DNA of 64,000 bases from Prochlorococcus sp. MIT 1300 (GCF_034092375.1 NZ_CP139302.1:434001-498000), one strand, 5' to 3'. Counted from the first letter of the stretch, positions 1 through 7,300 are shown. Numbers and translations: made by a program. The notes: generated from the letters alone by a model not told the origin.

Positions 1-1
1 A

Positions 2-862
2 GCGGGTTCAAGTCTTTCTTTCTCCGATCAAGTAGTCGGGCTGGCCAATTTATTTCGCGGACGGCTCACATCACTTGTTGCCAACTGGATGCGTGTTGGC
101 TACTGCCAAGGAAATTTCAACAGTGACAACTGTGCCGCGGGTGGTTTCACTCTCGATTACGGTCCCTTCGGATTCTGCGAACTATTCGTACCCCGATTTC
201 AGCCCTGGACAGGAGGTGGAGATCATTTCTCATTCTTCAACCAAACCGTTGCTGCCGAAGCCAACTATGACATGTTCTGGGCAGCCATACGCCCTCTACT
301 TGCCGACAACATCGAGGCATTAAAAAAGCTAGATCAAACCCGAGAAGGCTTCGCAGAAGCAATGGCTATTGAAATGGAAGCTATGTGGGCAAAGAAGCTT
401 GGCCTAACCAGTTTTGACTCAACTCTAGTGGAAGAACTGCTAGAGCTTATGGTTGAATCCAGAGTGGATTACACGATTTTTTTTCGGAAGCTCTCAAATA
501 TTCCAGAGGACATCTCATTCTTAAAAGAAAGTTTCTACTTTCCCTGCTCAGAACAGATTCATTCGAAATGGGAGAGGTGGTTGAGACACTGGCGGAATCA
601 CAGTAAGAGCGCTGGTGACCTCAAAAAGAGATCCGCCACAATGAAAAGCATCAACCCCAAATACACATGGCGAGAGTGGCTGATTGCACCTGCCTATAAG
701 AAAGCTGAGCAAGGTGATTACAGTCTCATCAAGGAGCTTCAGGCTCTTTTCAGCAATCCCTACGAAAAACAAGCTTCGGAAATGGAGAGCAAGTACGACC
801 GCCTAAAACCCAAGGAATTCTTTAACGCCGGAGGTATATCTCACTACAGTTGTTCATCTTGA
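2..862 (+). CDS. selO: SelO protein adenylyltransferase (YdiU/UPF0061), C-terminal part, cut by window start
   Basis: The frame is open from base 2, so the true start lies outside the window. SelO is a pseudokinase-fold enzyme that transfers AMP from ATP to Ser, Thr or Tyr of target proteins. The stretch NWMRVGYCQGNFNSDN followed by LDYGPFGF is the family's characteristic core block; family members normally read MRVGFVHGVMNTDN and IDYGPYGW. The last residues are SCSS: bacterial SelO ends in Cys-Ser-Ser where animal SELENOO has selenocysteine. The remaining 286 codons cover the C-terminal lobe, which in the family carries the activation-loop region. It is the left, apparently core, border of the accessory island. 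Identification is secure; activity is inferred from the family. Confidence 0.9.
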   Translation, partial: AGSSLSFSDQVVGLANLFRGRLTSLVANWMRVGYCQGNFNSDNCAAGGFTLDYGPFGFCELFVPRFQPWTGGGDHFSFFNQTVAAEANYDMFWAAIRPLLADNIEALKKLDQTREGFAEAMAIEMEAMWAKKLGLTSFDSTLVEELLELMVESRVDYTIFFRKLSNIPEDISFLKESFYFPCSEQIHSKWERWLRHWRNHSKSAGDLKKRSATMKSINPKYTWREWLIAPAYKKAEQGDYSLIKELQALFSNPYEKQASEMESKYDRLKPKEFFNAGGISHYSCSS

Positions 863-1008
863 GATCACAAAACCCTGCCTATTAAAGATATGGAAAGGCA
901 GAAGCAATACCCTAGAAATATAGAGTAACGTAATAACAACTATTTAATGACTGATAAAGGTATCGCGAGAGTCTAGGAGCGATACTCAAATCAATGTCCT
1001 TGGAATAA

Positions 1009-1164
1009 ATGAAAAACAAAAATGAGCCGGCAGAACTGCCAACTAGTGAAGAAACGATGAAAACGAAAAAGAAAGAGCCTATTCCTAATAAAGAACAATA
1101 TCTAGATTCTCTATTAAACTATGAATACGATGAAGAGGATGATGGTGTTGACTGGGAGGCCTGA
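1009..1164 (+). CDS. small acidic protein, 51 aa, unknown
   Basis: This short reading frame starts at ATG 1009 and ends with TGA. It has a Lys/Glu-rich first half and a strongly acidic tail (EYDEEDDGVDWEA). It has no membrane segment or signal peptide. It lies directly upstream of a decayed trigger-factor N-domain copy, the same order seen at 9508-10098, where an acidic 43-aa protein precedes the intact trigger-factor N-domain gene. The two acidic proteins are not clearly homologous, so the parallel is positional only. No function can be assigned. Picocyanobacterial islands carry many such ORFs, but chance is possible at this length. Confidence 0.45.
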   Translation: MKNKNEPAELPTSEETMKTKKKEPIPNKEQYLDSLLNYEYDEEDDGVDWEA

Positions 1165-1193
1165 CTAGGACTCCCTCACTAAGGGGAATTAAA

Positions 1194-1414
1194 ATGAAGA
1201 AACAAATAACAAAAGCTGAGCACAAATTCAACATCACCGAGCCACCTGATAACCGCATACGATTCGAAATAGCAATTCCGGCTGAATGTTTCAATCCAGT
1301 TATGAAGATGCTTTATCTCGTTTAAGCTGTCAATTGCCTGCTTTCACTAGCAAGAGACGTTTAGTTTGTTTTCATCTCTTAGCTGATTATGCAGAAGATA
1401 CCAGCCTAAAATAG
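1194..1414 (+). pseudogene. frameshifted copy of the stand-alone trigger-factor N-domain gene
   Basis: The ATG at 1194 opens a frame reading MKKQITKAEHKFNITEPPDN and then IRFEIAIPAE, which parallels the intact protein at 9682 (MKKTELKIKVTELPENRISV). One base is missing after TTC AA. In the next frame the sequence continues SSYEDALSRLSCQLPAF, matching SSYDEALSRLGRSIQLPGF of the intact copy. The ribosome-docking signature GFRPGK is destroyed (TSKRR), probably by a second indel, and the shifted frame ends at TAG 1414. The reading frame as it stands codes for only 43 aa. This is a decaying paralogue. Confidence 0.75.
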
Positions 1415-1613
1415 AAACAAACTTTTTGAAATAGTATTATTTAAGACCAATTAGGTTAGTGCCCAAGTATTTTAACTACCTTTATTTATTGGAGTATTTT
1501 TCAGAGGTTGAGATCAATTCTACTTACAAATTTCGAATTAATGTCTTTTTACTAGTGCACACCTTGTACATAAAGATACAATCCTCAAGAAACATTCCTT
1601 CCCATAGAAACCT

Positions 1614-2003
1614 TCAAAGGGTGTTCTTTTCTAATTGCTTCAATAAATAGTTAATTCTGCCTCGATTAACCCCAAGATCACTCGCACCAATTCTGGAAGC
1701 AGACTTGATTTGGATAATCTCTTGATTGACTTTTAATATCTCAAGGTCATCTGGAAATCTGAAAATTAAACTTCGACAAACACCTTTCCAATAATTATTG
1801 CTGTCCTCTAGGACTGTTGTTCTAGGAATGTTGCCAGCAATTTTCTTAAGTTCACTAAAGGCTTTATCCACGTCATTAAAGTCTTTCTGAACAAAAACGC
1901 AATTCAAAGGACTCATGCAAGCAGTTAGACCAGATCGTTGAGCTGTCATATCAAGTGAGTTGGTTATCCTTCCCTTTTTAGCTCTAACAAACCGTGCCAA
2001 CAT
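1614..2003 (-). CDS. hypothetical protein with C-terminal helix-turn-helix-like segment
   Basis: A 129-aa frame can be read from the ATG at 2003. A longer version to 2066 exists, but it would overlap the start region of the opposing gene at 2026, so the shorter start is preferred. The last 35 residues (SASRIGASDLGVNRGRINYL) have the spacing of a helix-turn-helix: a short helix, a turn at GASDLG, and a recognition-like helix. The middle contains two Cys residues (SGLTACMSPLNCVF) without a metal-site pattern. No family is recognised. A DNA-binding role is inference from the C-terminus only. It is convergent with nothing and stands alone in a low-GC patch. Confidence 0.4.
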   Translation of the reverse strand: MLARFVRAKKGRITNSLDMTAQRSGLTACMSPLNCVFVQKDFNDVDKAFSELKKIAGNIPRTTVLEDSNNYWKGVCRSLIFRFPDDLEILKVNQEIIQIKSASRIGASDLGVNRGRINYLLKQLEKNTL

Positions 2004-2025
2004 CACCGATGCAAGGGAGTGATCA

Positions 2026-2166
2026 ATGACAGAAGAGAAGAGCCCCAGTCCCATGAAAGACTTCACTGACAGGCTTTTTGATCTATGTAGGGAATATCAG
2101 CAAGAAATACCACCCCACAAAATTGCTGAAGTTTTGAGAGATTACGCAGATAGGTTGGATGGTTGA
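2026..2166 (+). CDS. small helical protein, 46 aa, unknown
   Basis: ATG 2026 has a good ribosome binding site (GGGAG seven bases upstream). The product is a soluble, amphipathic peptide: an N-terminal Ser/Pro segment, then RLFDLCREYQQEIPPHKIAE and a second helix VLRDYADRLDG. The look is that of a conserved regulatory-type small protein, but I cannot name it. The stop codon overlaps the next ATG by one base (TGATG), as does the gene pair at 13,260-13,262. This suggests translational coupling to what is now a truncated reading frame. Confidence 0.6.
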   Translation: MTEEKSPSPMKDFTDRLFDLCREYQQEIPPHKIAEVLRDYADRLDG

Positions 2167-2231
2167 TGCGTTTCTTCTGGCCTATCGGTCGTGTCGTTTT
2201 CTGTCAGCCGATCATCGGGTTCCTTGCCTAA
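2166..2231 (+). pseudogene. truncated paralogue of the 13,262 small membrane peptide
   Basis: Twenty-one codons read MRFFWPIGRVVFCQPIIGFL before a stop. The paralogue at 13,262-13,381 reads MRYFWPIAPIVFCPLTLLF and continues to 39 aa. Both start with the same one-base overlap with an upstream stop. It is the first element of a duplicated block (2,166-2,750 versus 13,262-13,819) that is decaying here. Confidence 0.6.
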
Positions 2232-2332
2232 CAGAGATTGAGCCGGAGATATGCAATGGTAAAGCATGCGTTTTCAAGAAGAAGTCAATCTGCAAATAGA
2301 GAAAGTTGGCCTAAAGGCGGGATAATTCAAAA

Positions 2333-2531
2333 ATGCAAAAAATACTAATTACCCTTGGACTTGATATTGCTGAGATCGGAGTCCTCTATGTCTATCTAAA
2401 GAGTTTGGGATTAGAACAACTCCCAGAGGGCTAATGTTGAAGAGTGAAAACTCAACTTTTTACTTTCCAATCGTAAATTGAATTGTTGTGAGCTTAGTAT
2501 TTTCGATCACGTTTAATTGCTCAGCAAATAG
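2333..2531 (+). pseudogene. decayed DUF2905 membrane protein gene
   Basis: The start MQKILITLGLDIAEIGVLY matches MQKLLITFGLGIAAIGVLY of the intact DUF2905 gene at 13,433. A one-base deletion just after the codons for QLPEG introduces a stop, and a further TGA lies in what was the VSCILVSL segment. The nucleotide match nevertheless continues to the original TAG at 2,529-2,531, directly before the next gene. DUF2905 proteins are two-helix membrane proteins with an LPGDI loop and an STFYFP segment. Here only the first helix could still be made. Confidence 0.8.
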
Positions 2532-2750
2532 GTGACTGGATCTTCTATTACTGGAATTGGGTTGACTCTTCTATGGCTACTAGGTCATGCGGGTTTTACT
2601 TTTTGGGCAGGAGGATTTGAACCAGGTAGTCCAACTGCAAACGTGTTCGTAGCTGTTGATTCAATAGTGACACTAACCATGGCTTTTTTCTTATACAAAA
2701 GAGCTAGAGCAATGGCTAGCGAATTTTTAAATTTTAAAGTTGCGCGCTAA
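2532..2750 (+). CDS. small two-helix membrane protein, paralogue of 13,634
   Basis: It starts at GTG 2532, one base after the stop of the decayed DUF2905 gene, exactly as in the intact block at 13,633/13,634. The product has 72 aa with two hydrophobic helices (about residues 5-22 and 35-52) joined by the loop WAGGFEPGSPTANVFVA, which is nearly identical in the paralogue WAGGFEPGSPAANVFVA. The tail is basic. It is the only member of this block copy that has kept an open frame. Function unknown; a PsbY/Ycf-like accessory membrane role cannot be tested from sequence. Confidence 0.75.
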   Translation: MTGSSITGIGLTLLWLLGHAGFTFWAGGFEPGSPTANVFVAVDSIVTLTMAFFLYKRARAMASEFLNFKVAR

Positions 2751-2776
2751 AACGAATCTTCAGATCCTAAACAAAA

Positions 2777-2791
2777 TGATTATCGTTTTCA
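2777..2791 (+). promoter_or_regulatory. candidate Zur (zinc uptake regulator) box
   Basis: The 15-mer TGATTATCGTTTTCA is an imperfect 7-1-7 inverted repeat. It agrees at about 11 of 15 positions with the cyanobacterial Zur-box form TGAGAATCATTCTCA as I remember it. It lies 20 bases upstream of the GTG start of a COG0523-type gene, a family often under Zur control. Sequence pattern and position are seen; regulation by Zur is inference. Confidence 0.5.
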
Positions 2792-2811
2792 TTTGCTGGT
2801 AGTCTCTCCCT

Positions 2812-3615
2812 GTGGCTTTCATTGTCCAAGATATGGGTCAGACATGGCTAATCTCAGGCCCGCCAGGATGCGGTAAAACGACCTGGATACTCAACATGAT
2901 GAACAACTACCAAGGTGCTTGTGGATATTTGAGACTCACTGGCTACTCCGATAACAACTTAGAGCAGGTACCTAACTCGGAGATTGATTTGACGTTTCTC
3001 AAAGATCAATCCCCTGAGATGCGAGCTCTATCAGGCAAACAAACTTCCATCGCAGAACAAGAAGACATCCTGATATTGATTGAACTTCCACAGTTCCACA
3101 CTCCTAAAGAAGTGGGGATGTCTTCTATCGATCCTCGTGCAAAGAATCAGCTAGAAACATTGCAACTTCGCCCTGATCGGTATCTCCACTTTGGCCGAGA
3201 TCCTGAATTACCTAATAAGGACACATTAGAGTTAACCAAATTGGAATCCTGGAGCCTCGGCCTACAAAACAGTGTCTGGGACCCAGCCTCTCTCAATACC
3301 TTTTGGTTCGAGTTAGTAAATGGAGCCTATGGCGACGTATATCGAGCTAAAGCCTTAATGAATTTGCCAGATGGGCGATCTATCTTTTGCAATTGGATCG
3401 TGACTCAAGAAGGTTCACAATTCATTCCTCTAAAAGCAATTGCGCCTCCAGATGGTAGACCTGAAAACTTTTCTGAACTTGTGGTGCAAGGCAAAGCACT
3501 TGATTGCAAACGAATTCAATCAACAATCGACCTCTGCCTACTCAGCGATGCCGTGCTCGACATGCATCAAATGTCTCTGAGAGATCGACAACAAGAAGCT
3601 ACTTACTCACATTAA
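2812..3615 (+). CDS. divergent COG0523/CobW-type P-loop protein
   Basis: The product has 267 aa from GTG 2812 (an alternative ATG lies at 2833). A clean Walker A, GPPGCGKT, spans residues 16-23. The last third (FWFELVNGAYGDVYRAKALM and PDGRSIFCNW) resembles the CobW C-terminal domain, in which an RAKG-like strand follows. Canonical G3E metallochaperone GTPases are 300-400 aa and carry a CxCC metal motif and an NKxD base-recognition motif. I see neither, so the family link rests on the P-loop and the C-terminal domain. It heads a three-gene cluster with two phosphoesterase-fold genes (5 bases to the next start) behind a Zur-like box. I infer a role in zinc handling; nucleotide hydrolysis is uncertain. 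Confidence 0.7.
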   Translation: MAFIVQDMGQTWLISGPPGCGKTTWILNMMNNYQGACGYLRLTGYSDNNLEQVPNSEIDLTFLKDQSPEMRALSGKQTSIAEQEDILILIELPQFHTPKEVGMSSIDPRAKNQLETLQLRPDRYLHFGRDPELPNKDTLELTKLESWSLGLQNSVWDPASLNTFWFELVNGAYGDVYRAKALMNLPDGRSIFCNWIVTQEGSQFIPLKAIAPPDGRPENFSELVVQGKALDCKRIQSTIDLCLLSDAVLDMHQMSLRDRQQEATYSH

Positions 3616-3620
3616 TCGCC

Positions 3621-4436
3621 ATGAAACATGCAATTATCTCCTGTTTACACGCCAATCTCCCTGCAACGGAAGCTGTGCTGAATGACATTGACCGACAGGG
3701 CATTAACACCATTACCTGTCTTGGTGACTTAGTAGGTTATGGTCCCCACCCCAATGAAGTAGTTGAGCTAGTGCAACAGCGTGGCATCGCTACCTGCCAG
3801 GGGTGCTGGGACGAAGATATCATCGATGGTCTTAATGCCTGTGAGTGCAGTTACCCTTCACAGCTAGCAGAAAGGCGTGGGCACCTGGCCCACCAATGGA
3901 CAGCCGATCAGCTAACAAATGAAAACAAACTCTTTTTAGCTGGCCTCCCAACATCCTTACGTCGAAATCAACTTCTATTCGTGCATGGCAGTCCCAACAG
4001 CCAGCATGAGTACCTACTACCAGATATGGATGCATTTGCAGCGCTCGAGCGTGTAGAAACAGCGGGAGCAGATACTCTGTTTTGCGGACATACCCACCAG
4101 CCTTATGTACGTGAATTAATGGATGGATCAATCCGTGTGCGTTTACAAAACGGCAGTAACGATAAAGCTGAGGAAAAGGAACTTGCCTTGCCGATGCGCA
4201 GAATCGTCAATGCTGGATCAGTTGGCGAACCACGTCATGGGAGCACAAATGCGACCTATGTAATTCACGACGATGCTAATGATGAAGTTGAGATCAAAGA
4301 GGTGGCCTATGAGGTCGAGCGAACGTGTCAAGCGATTATTGAAGTAGGGCTACCGAAAGTGTTCGCATGGCGCCTAAGTCATGGCTTTGAATTCGCAGAA
4401 CAGGCTGAAGATGCTAGTCACGTCTGTGAACGATGA
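3621..4436 (+). CDS. calcineurin-like metallophosphoesterase (YfcE-type) with altered metal ligands
   Basis: The start is ATG 3621; an upstream in-frame extension to 3504 overlaps the previous gene and is rejected. The 271-aa product has the fold's signatures in order. Residues 7-12 are SCLHAN where the family has SDxHGN. CLGDLVGYGP is at 33-42 (the GD motif), and GCWD at 61-64 stands where GNHD is usual. VHGS is at 121-124, CGHTHQP at 155-161, and NAGSVGEPR follows. The final GHTH histidines and the GD aspartate are intact. The first Asp and the Asn are each replaced by Cys, which would change the dinuclear metal site. It overlaps the next gene by four bases (ATGA), so the two are co-translated. 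Substrate unknown. Confidence 0.8.
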   Translation: MKHAIISCLHANLPATEAVLNDIDRQGINTITCLGDLVGYGPHPNEVVELVQQRGIATCQGCWDEDIIDGLNACECSYPSQLAERRGHLAHQWTADQLTNENKLFLAGLPTSLRRNQLLFVHGSPNSQHEYLLPDMDAFAALERVETAGADTLFCGHTHQPYVRELMDGSIRVRLQNGSNDKAEEKELALPMRRIVNAGSVGEPRHGSTNATYVIHDDANDEVEIKEVAYEVERTCQAIIEVGLPKVFAWRLSHGFEFAEQAEDASHVCER

Positions 4437-5146
4437 TTGAAAGATGGGCACTAATAAGTGGTCTACGCGGAGATCTGGAGGTCTACGAGCAGATTCAGCG
4501 CGATTTAAAGAAAACTAGCGGTGTTAAGTCATTATTTGTCCTTGGAGATCTGATCGGACCCGAGCGGAACTGTGACGTCCTATTAAACCGCCTTCAAAAT
4601 CCTCAACGCGGAGACTTAAAGCCAGCTTGCATCTATGGCTGGTGGGAAGAGCAACTGCTTGCAGAGCGGGGGTTTCGTGGTGATCGAAAAGCCGACGATC
4701 TGCGGGACAGCCAAGGAGAAGACGCAGTTGCTGCATTACTGAATACTGTTGATCCTTCTCACATGAACTGGCTCGCATCACTTCAATTTGGCTTTATTGA
4801 ACTTGACTGCGCACTCATCCATGGAAGCTCTTCAAACGTAGGAGACAACCTGACTCCTAAGACCTCTCCACTTATCCTTCTTGATCGACTAACCCGCCTT
4901 AGCGTGAACAGACTTTTCACAGCGCGTAGCACTCAACAGTTTCATCTTGAACTAACTGGAGGAGGGATCGACTCGCAAGTAAAGGACCTGAGCGGTAAAC
5001 GTCAATATCAACAGACAGTTCCCAAGCGAAAAGTGATAGGCATTGGGGCAGGGCTGAATTACACCATTTATGACGTTGGTAGTGATAAAACACACTTTCT
5101 TACCGCCAGCAATCAAACCAAGACAACAGGGCTGGGATTCGCTTAA
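4433..5146 (+). CDS. degenerate metallophosphoesterase-fold protein, partner of the preceding gene
   Basis: The product has 237 aa and the same fold outline as its upstream neighbour. ISGLRGD is at 8-14 in place of SDxHGN, VLGDLIGP at 36-43 (GD kept), YGWWEE in place of GNHD, LIHGSS kept, and LFTARSTQQF where the family has CGHTH. Most catalytic ligands are lost, so it is probably a pseudo-enzyme that acts as a structural or regulatory partner, perhaps in a heterodimer with the 3621 product. The four-base overlap supports equimolar synthesis. This is inference; the loss of ligands is visible. Confidence 0.75.
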   Translation: MIERWALISGLRGDLEVYEQIQRDLKKTSGVKSLFVLGDLIGPERNCDVLLNRLQNPQRGDLKPACIYGWWEEQLLAERGFRGDRKADDLRDSQGEDAVAALLNTVDPSHMNWLASLQFGFIELDCALIHGSSSNVGDNLTPKTSPLILLDRLTRLSVNRLFTARSTQQFHLELTGGGIDSQVKDLSGKRQYQQTVPKRKVIGIGAGLNYTIYDVGSDKTHFLTASNQTKTTGLGFA

Positions 5147-5198
5147 GAAGCTTCAGCATTCTATAAACGAACCCAATCCCTGAGATCTATAAGCATCT

Positions 5199-5480
5199 TC
5201 AAGGCATCTCTTGTTCAAGAGTCTCCTTAATCATTTCGATGGTGATGCCATCTTTCAATGTGCTTTGAATCTCATTTTCCACTTCTTCAGAAGATGCATT
5301 GCAATACCAGTCAACTACCTGCTCTTTAGCCTTATCTACATCCTTTAACTCAACTGAGAGTTGCATCGCCTTCCAAATCAACATTCCAGCAAAGACGTAG
5401 GGCTTAGCTATTTCAGGAGGATGTCCCATAGCTGTAGCTTGGATTCTTTTACCCTGTGCTCTAGTAAAAAAATTTTCCAT
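5199..5480 (-). CDS. hypothetical soluble protein, 93 aa
   Basis: The product is mostly helical, with no membrane segment. It begins MENFFTRAQGKRIQATAMGH and has a regular helix pair AMQLSVELKDVDKAKEQVVDWYCNA-like in the middle (residues about 38-65). Composition and codon use are like those of its neighbours. I do not recognise a family. It stands convergent to the phosphoesterase cluster, with about 50 bases between the stops. Confidence 0.6.
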   Translation of the reverse strand: MENFFTRAQGKRIQATAMGHPPEIAKPYVFAGMLIWKAMQLSVELKDVDKAKEQVVDWYCNASSEEVENEIQSTLKDGITIEMIKETLEQEMP

Positions 5481-5670
5481 GACAATCAGCTGTTTTTTCT
5501 ATTGAATTGCTTGATCAAATAGTTGACAACTGCACCACACCCCTGCTAGTACATAAGTACTGCTACTGAAAGAGGAGTAAGAGCATGGCCCCATCTGCAT
5601 CTCCATATGCGCTCTGGCGTGCTGAAGGCTGGAGAGCTGTAGCAACACCATTTCCTAAGCGAAAAGAAAC

Positions 5671-5919
5671 ATGCAAAAACAAGGTTGGTTGCAAGATCCA
5701 AAAACGAAAAACACCAAGCGTTTTCATCGAGATGAAAAAAGCTGGTTGCGTTACCCAAAAGTGTTTATTGATTCAGGAAGACCACTACCAAATGAGCATA
5801 CTCTTTTAAAAAGTCGTAGCTATGTTGCTTTACATGAAGCCGAAGAAGAGTGGATGAAGCTCCAACAAGAGGGCTGGAGAAAAGTCAGTCCTCAATGGGG
5901 CTCTGACGTTGACGTTTAG
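5671..5919 (+). CDS. DUF1651 family protein
   Basis: This 82-aa protein has the family's recurring elements: an N-terminal GWL, a positively charged middle ending KSRSYVALHEAEEEW, and the C-terminal MKLQQEGWRKVSPQWG, in which the W...GW.KV...WG spacing is diagnostic. DUF1651 is expanded in Prochlorococcus and marine Synechococcus and has no known function. An in-frame start further upstream is not available. An overlapping frame from 5585 is judged non-coding, although it contains ALWRAEGWRAV, which looks like the tail of another DUF1651 copy. Confidence 0.75.
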   Translation: MQKQGWLQDPKTKNTKRFHRDEKSWLRYPKVFIDSGRPLPNEHTLLKSRSYVALHEAEEEWMKLQQEGWRKVSPQWGSDVDV

Positions 5920-5931
5920 CCAGGAATGATC

Positions 5932-6111
5932 ATGACTAAAGAAGAACTAGCTCAACAAATAACTAGAGCTATGCACAAACGAAAGGACGACTACGCAAGC
6001 TTCAATGCCTATAAGTGCATCAAAGGCTATTTCCTAGACCTTGAGATAGAAGACTTGATTGGTATTGCAGGTCAGTACGGAGTCAAAGTCGTGGAAAACG
6101 AGCTGATATAG
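5932..6111 (+). CDS. hypothetical protein, 59 aa
   Basis: ATG 5932 is chosen over ATG 5926 because AGGA lies at the right distance before it. The product is helical and soluble (EELAQQITRAMHKRKDDYAS and DLEIEDLIGIAGQYGVKVVE). It follows the DUF1651 gene by 12 bases and may share its transcript. No family recognised. Confidence 0.55.
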   Translation: MTKEELAQQITRAMHKRKDDYASFNAYKCIKGYFLDLEIEDLIGIAGQYGVKVVENELI

Positions 6112-6183
6112 CTCGTTAGATTAGGGATAGGGAACAGTTATGTGCTAGATATATAAATTGCCTATTTAGTAAATAGCCATTAA

Positions 6184-6657
6184 ATGTCTAGCCTAACCAT
6201 AAAAGTGAGCGCCAAGGCAGATGCCATGATCGCTCAGCTTCAGAAAGAAGTCTTCAACCGAAGGCGTAAGAAGATTACGGCTGAAGGTGTTGTTGAGTCT
6301 TTAGTCGAAAGTGGGGCGAAATCCCAGTCTGACAAGCGTTATGCAGCTTCTTGGAAAAACCTAATCAAGGATATTGAAAAAGCTGCAAAGGTCTCTGAAG
6401 AACATGGCAACAAACCGCCAAGCATCTCTGCAGAAGAGTGGGCCCTCATCTTGTCTCACCGAACTCGTAAAGGGACAACGACCAAAAAAGCAGCTAAATC
6501 CCCAAAATTAGCTCTTAAAAAGACAACGGTTAAAAAGCCCGCTTCCAAAAAAGCTATTGCAAAGCGCATGACTAAAGCAACCCCTACTAAAGCGGTTGGA
6601 AGACCAGCTAAAAGCGCAAGAAAAACTACAAAAGCTGTAGCAGTAGCAGCAAAGTAA
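6184..6657 (+). CDS. histone H1-like basic protein with Lys/Ala-rich tail
   Basis: The product has 157 aa. Residues 1-95 form a globular part with a possible ribbon-helix-helix start (SSLTIKVSAKADAMIAQLQ). Residues 96-157 are a low-complexity tail rich in Lys, Ala, Thr and Pro (TTKKAAKSPKL, KKTTVKKPASKK, AKSARKTTKA), resembling the C-terminal domain of histone H1 and bacterial H1-like nucleoid proteins. A role in binding DNA or RNA is inferred from charge and composition. A strong terminator 24 bases after the stop shows that it ends a transcript. Confidence 0.65.
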   Translation: MSSLTIKVSAKADAMIAQLQKEVFNRRRKKITAEGVVESLVESGAKSQSDKRYAASWKNLIKDIEKAAKVSEEHGNKPPSISAEEWALILSHRTRKGTTTKKAAKSPKLALKKTTVKKPASKKAIAKRMTKATPTKAVGRPAKSARKTTKAVAVAAK

Positions 6658-6680
6658 AGCTTCCGCAGATTGTTAGGAAA

Positions 6681-6712
6681 GGCTGGGCAAGTATTTGCCC
6701 AGCCTTTTTTTT
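6681..6712 (+). terminator. Rho-independent terminator after the H1-like gene
   Basis: GGCTGGGC and GCCCAGCC form a perfect 8-bp stem with an 8-base loop, followed by eight T residues. Confidence 0.95.
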
Positions 6713-6785
6713 GTGTGGAATTCTCAAAAACCACTGGTGATTTGGATCAAATCTCAGAGTTCCGCTTCACTACAAATTGCGCCTT

Positions 6786-6900
6786 TTACTCCGCTGCCTT
6801 CCTCTCATCCTTGAGCTTTCATGTTTTGTCTATCAAGGCTTTCCTATTGGCACTAGACATCACCTTAAAGCGTTCTTTTCTTTCCTCTCGGAGTTTCGTG
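6786..6900 (-). pseudogene. remnant of a small charged coiled-coil protein
   Basis: On the minus strand the frame reads TKLREERKERFKVMSSANRK and ALIDKT, stop, then KLKDERKAAE, stop. The regular charged heptad-like pattern on both sides of the TGA at 6819-6821 suggests one short gene interrupted by a nonsense mutation. There is no start codon upstream in frame. This is weak evidence based on composition. Confidence 0.3.
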
Positions 6901-6905
6901 ATTGG

Positions 6906-7163
6906 TCAAGGTTTTGAACGAGTTTTATCAGTTTTCAATTTAGGTTCATAGACAGCACCATTACATACACCAACCGCAAGAGCCTGTTTGGCTTTGTCAC
7001 CCCAGCCATGTAAATCAGAAGCTTCATTGATCCAACCGAGTGTGCTATCTAGGCAACGGTTCCAGTAAGCAGCATGCCTCGCAACAGGTACCAGCTCTAT
7101 AGCGATGCAAGACAGGCCCAAAGCAATAATACCCAAGAAAGCTTTCTGAAGTGAATCACCCAT
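6906..7163 (-). CDS. conserved picocyanobacterial hypothetical, one N-terminal membrane helix, 85 aa
   Basis: The N-terminus (residues 6-26, LQKAFLGIIALGLSCIAIEL) is a membrane helix or uncleaved signal anchor. It is followed by VARHAAYWNRCLDSTLGWIN and a Cys-containing C-terminal piece VGVCNGAVYEPKLKT. The pair of Cys residues could form a disulfide in the thylakoid lumen or periplasm. It lies immediately downstream of the 44-aa membrane gene at 7166-7300 (3-base gap), so the two probably share a transcript and the leader at 7301-7372. Confidence 0.7.
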   Translation of the reverse strand: MGDSLQKAFLGIIALGLSCIAIELVPVARHAAYWNRCLDSTLGWINEASDLHGWGDKAKQALAVGVCNGAVYEPKLKTDKTRSKP

Positions 7164-7165
7164 AA

Positions 7166-7300
7166 CTAATTAGTTAGACCTGAGAAGAAAAAGAACCACA
7201 TAAATACTGATGCATTAAGAACAACCGTCAAAGAGATGACAAAGATTTTGAAGGTATTCCCAACCTCATCTAGATCTGGATTTAATTTGACTCTGCTCAT
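7166..7300 (-). CDS. small single-pass membrane protein, 44 aa
   Basis: The product starts MSRVKLNPDLDEVGNTFKIF and continues into a hydrophobic helix (VISLTVVLNASVFMWFFFF). The soluble, charged N-terminus faces one side of the membrane. The start is fixed by a leader of 60 bases conserved in length with that of the gene at 8720-8920. It is the first gene of a two-gene unit with 6906-7163. Function unknown; the size and shape resemble photosystem accessory subunits, but nothing proves that. Confidence 0.7.
   Translation of the reverse strand: MSRVKLNPDLDEVGNTFKIFVISLTVVLNASVFMWFFFFSGLTN

Noticed and set aside
4433-5146. Second phosphoesterase-fold gene as a pseudogene
   Set aside because: The frame is full length, overlaps its partner by four bases and keeps structural blocks. 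Loss of ligands is better explained by a pseudo-enzyme role.
5585-5809. 74-codon frame with a good ribosome binding site ahead of the DUF1651 gene
   Set aside because: It overlaps the DUF1651 gene in another frame. Only the first part (ALWRAEGWRAV) looks protein-like, perhaps the tail of a lost DUF1651 copy. Not enough to call a gene.
6670-6951. 93-codon plus-strand frame after the H1-like gene
   Set aside because: It runs through the terminator and opposite the minus-strand remnant and gene. Composition is typical of antisense frames.
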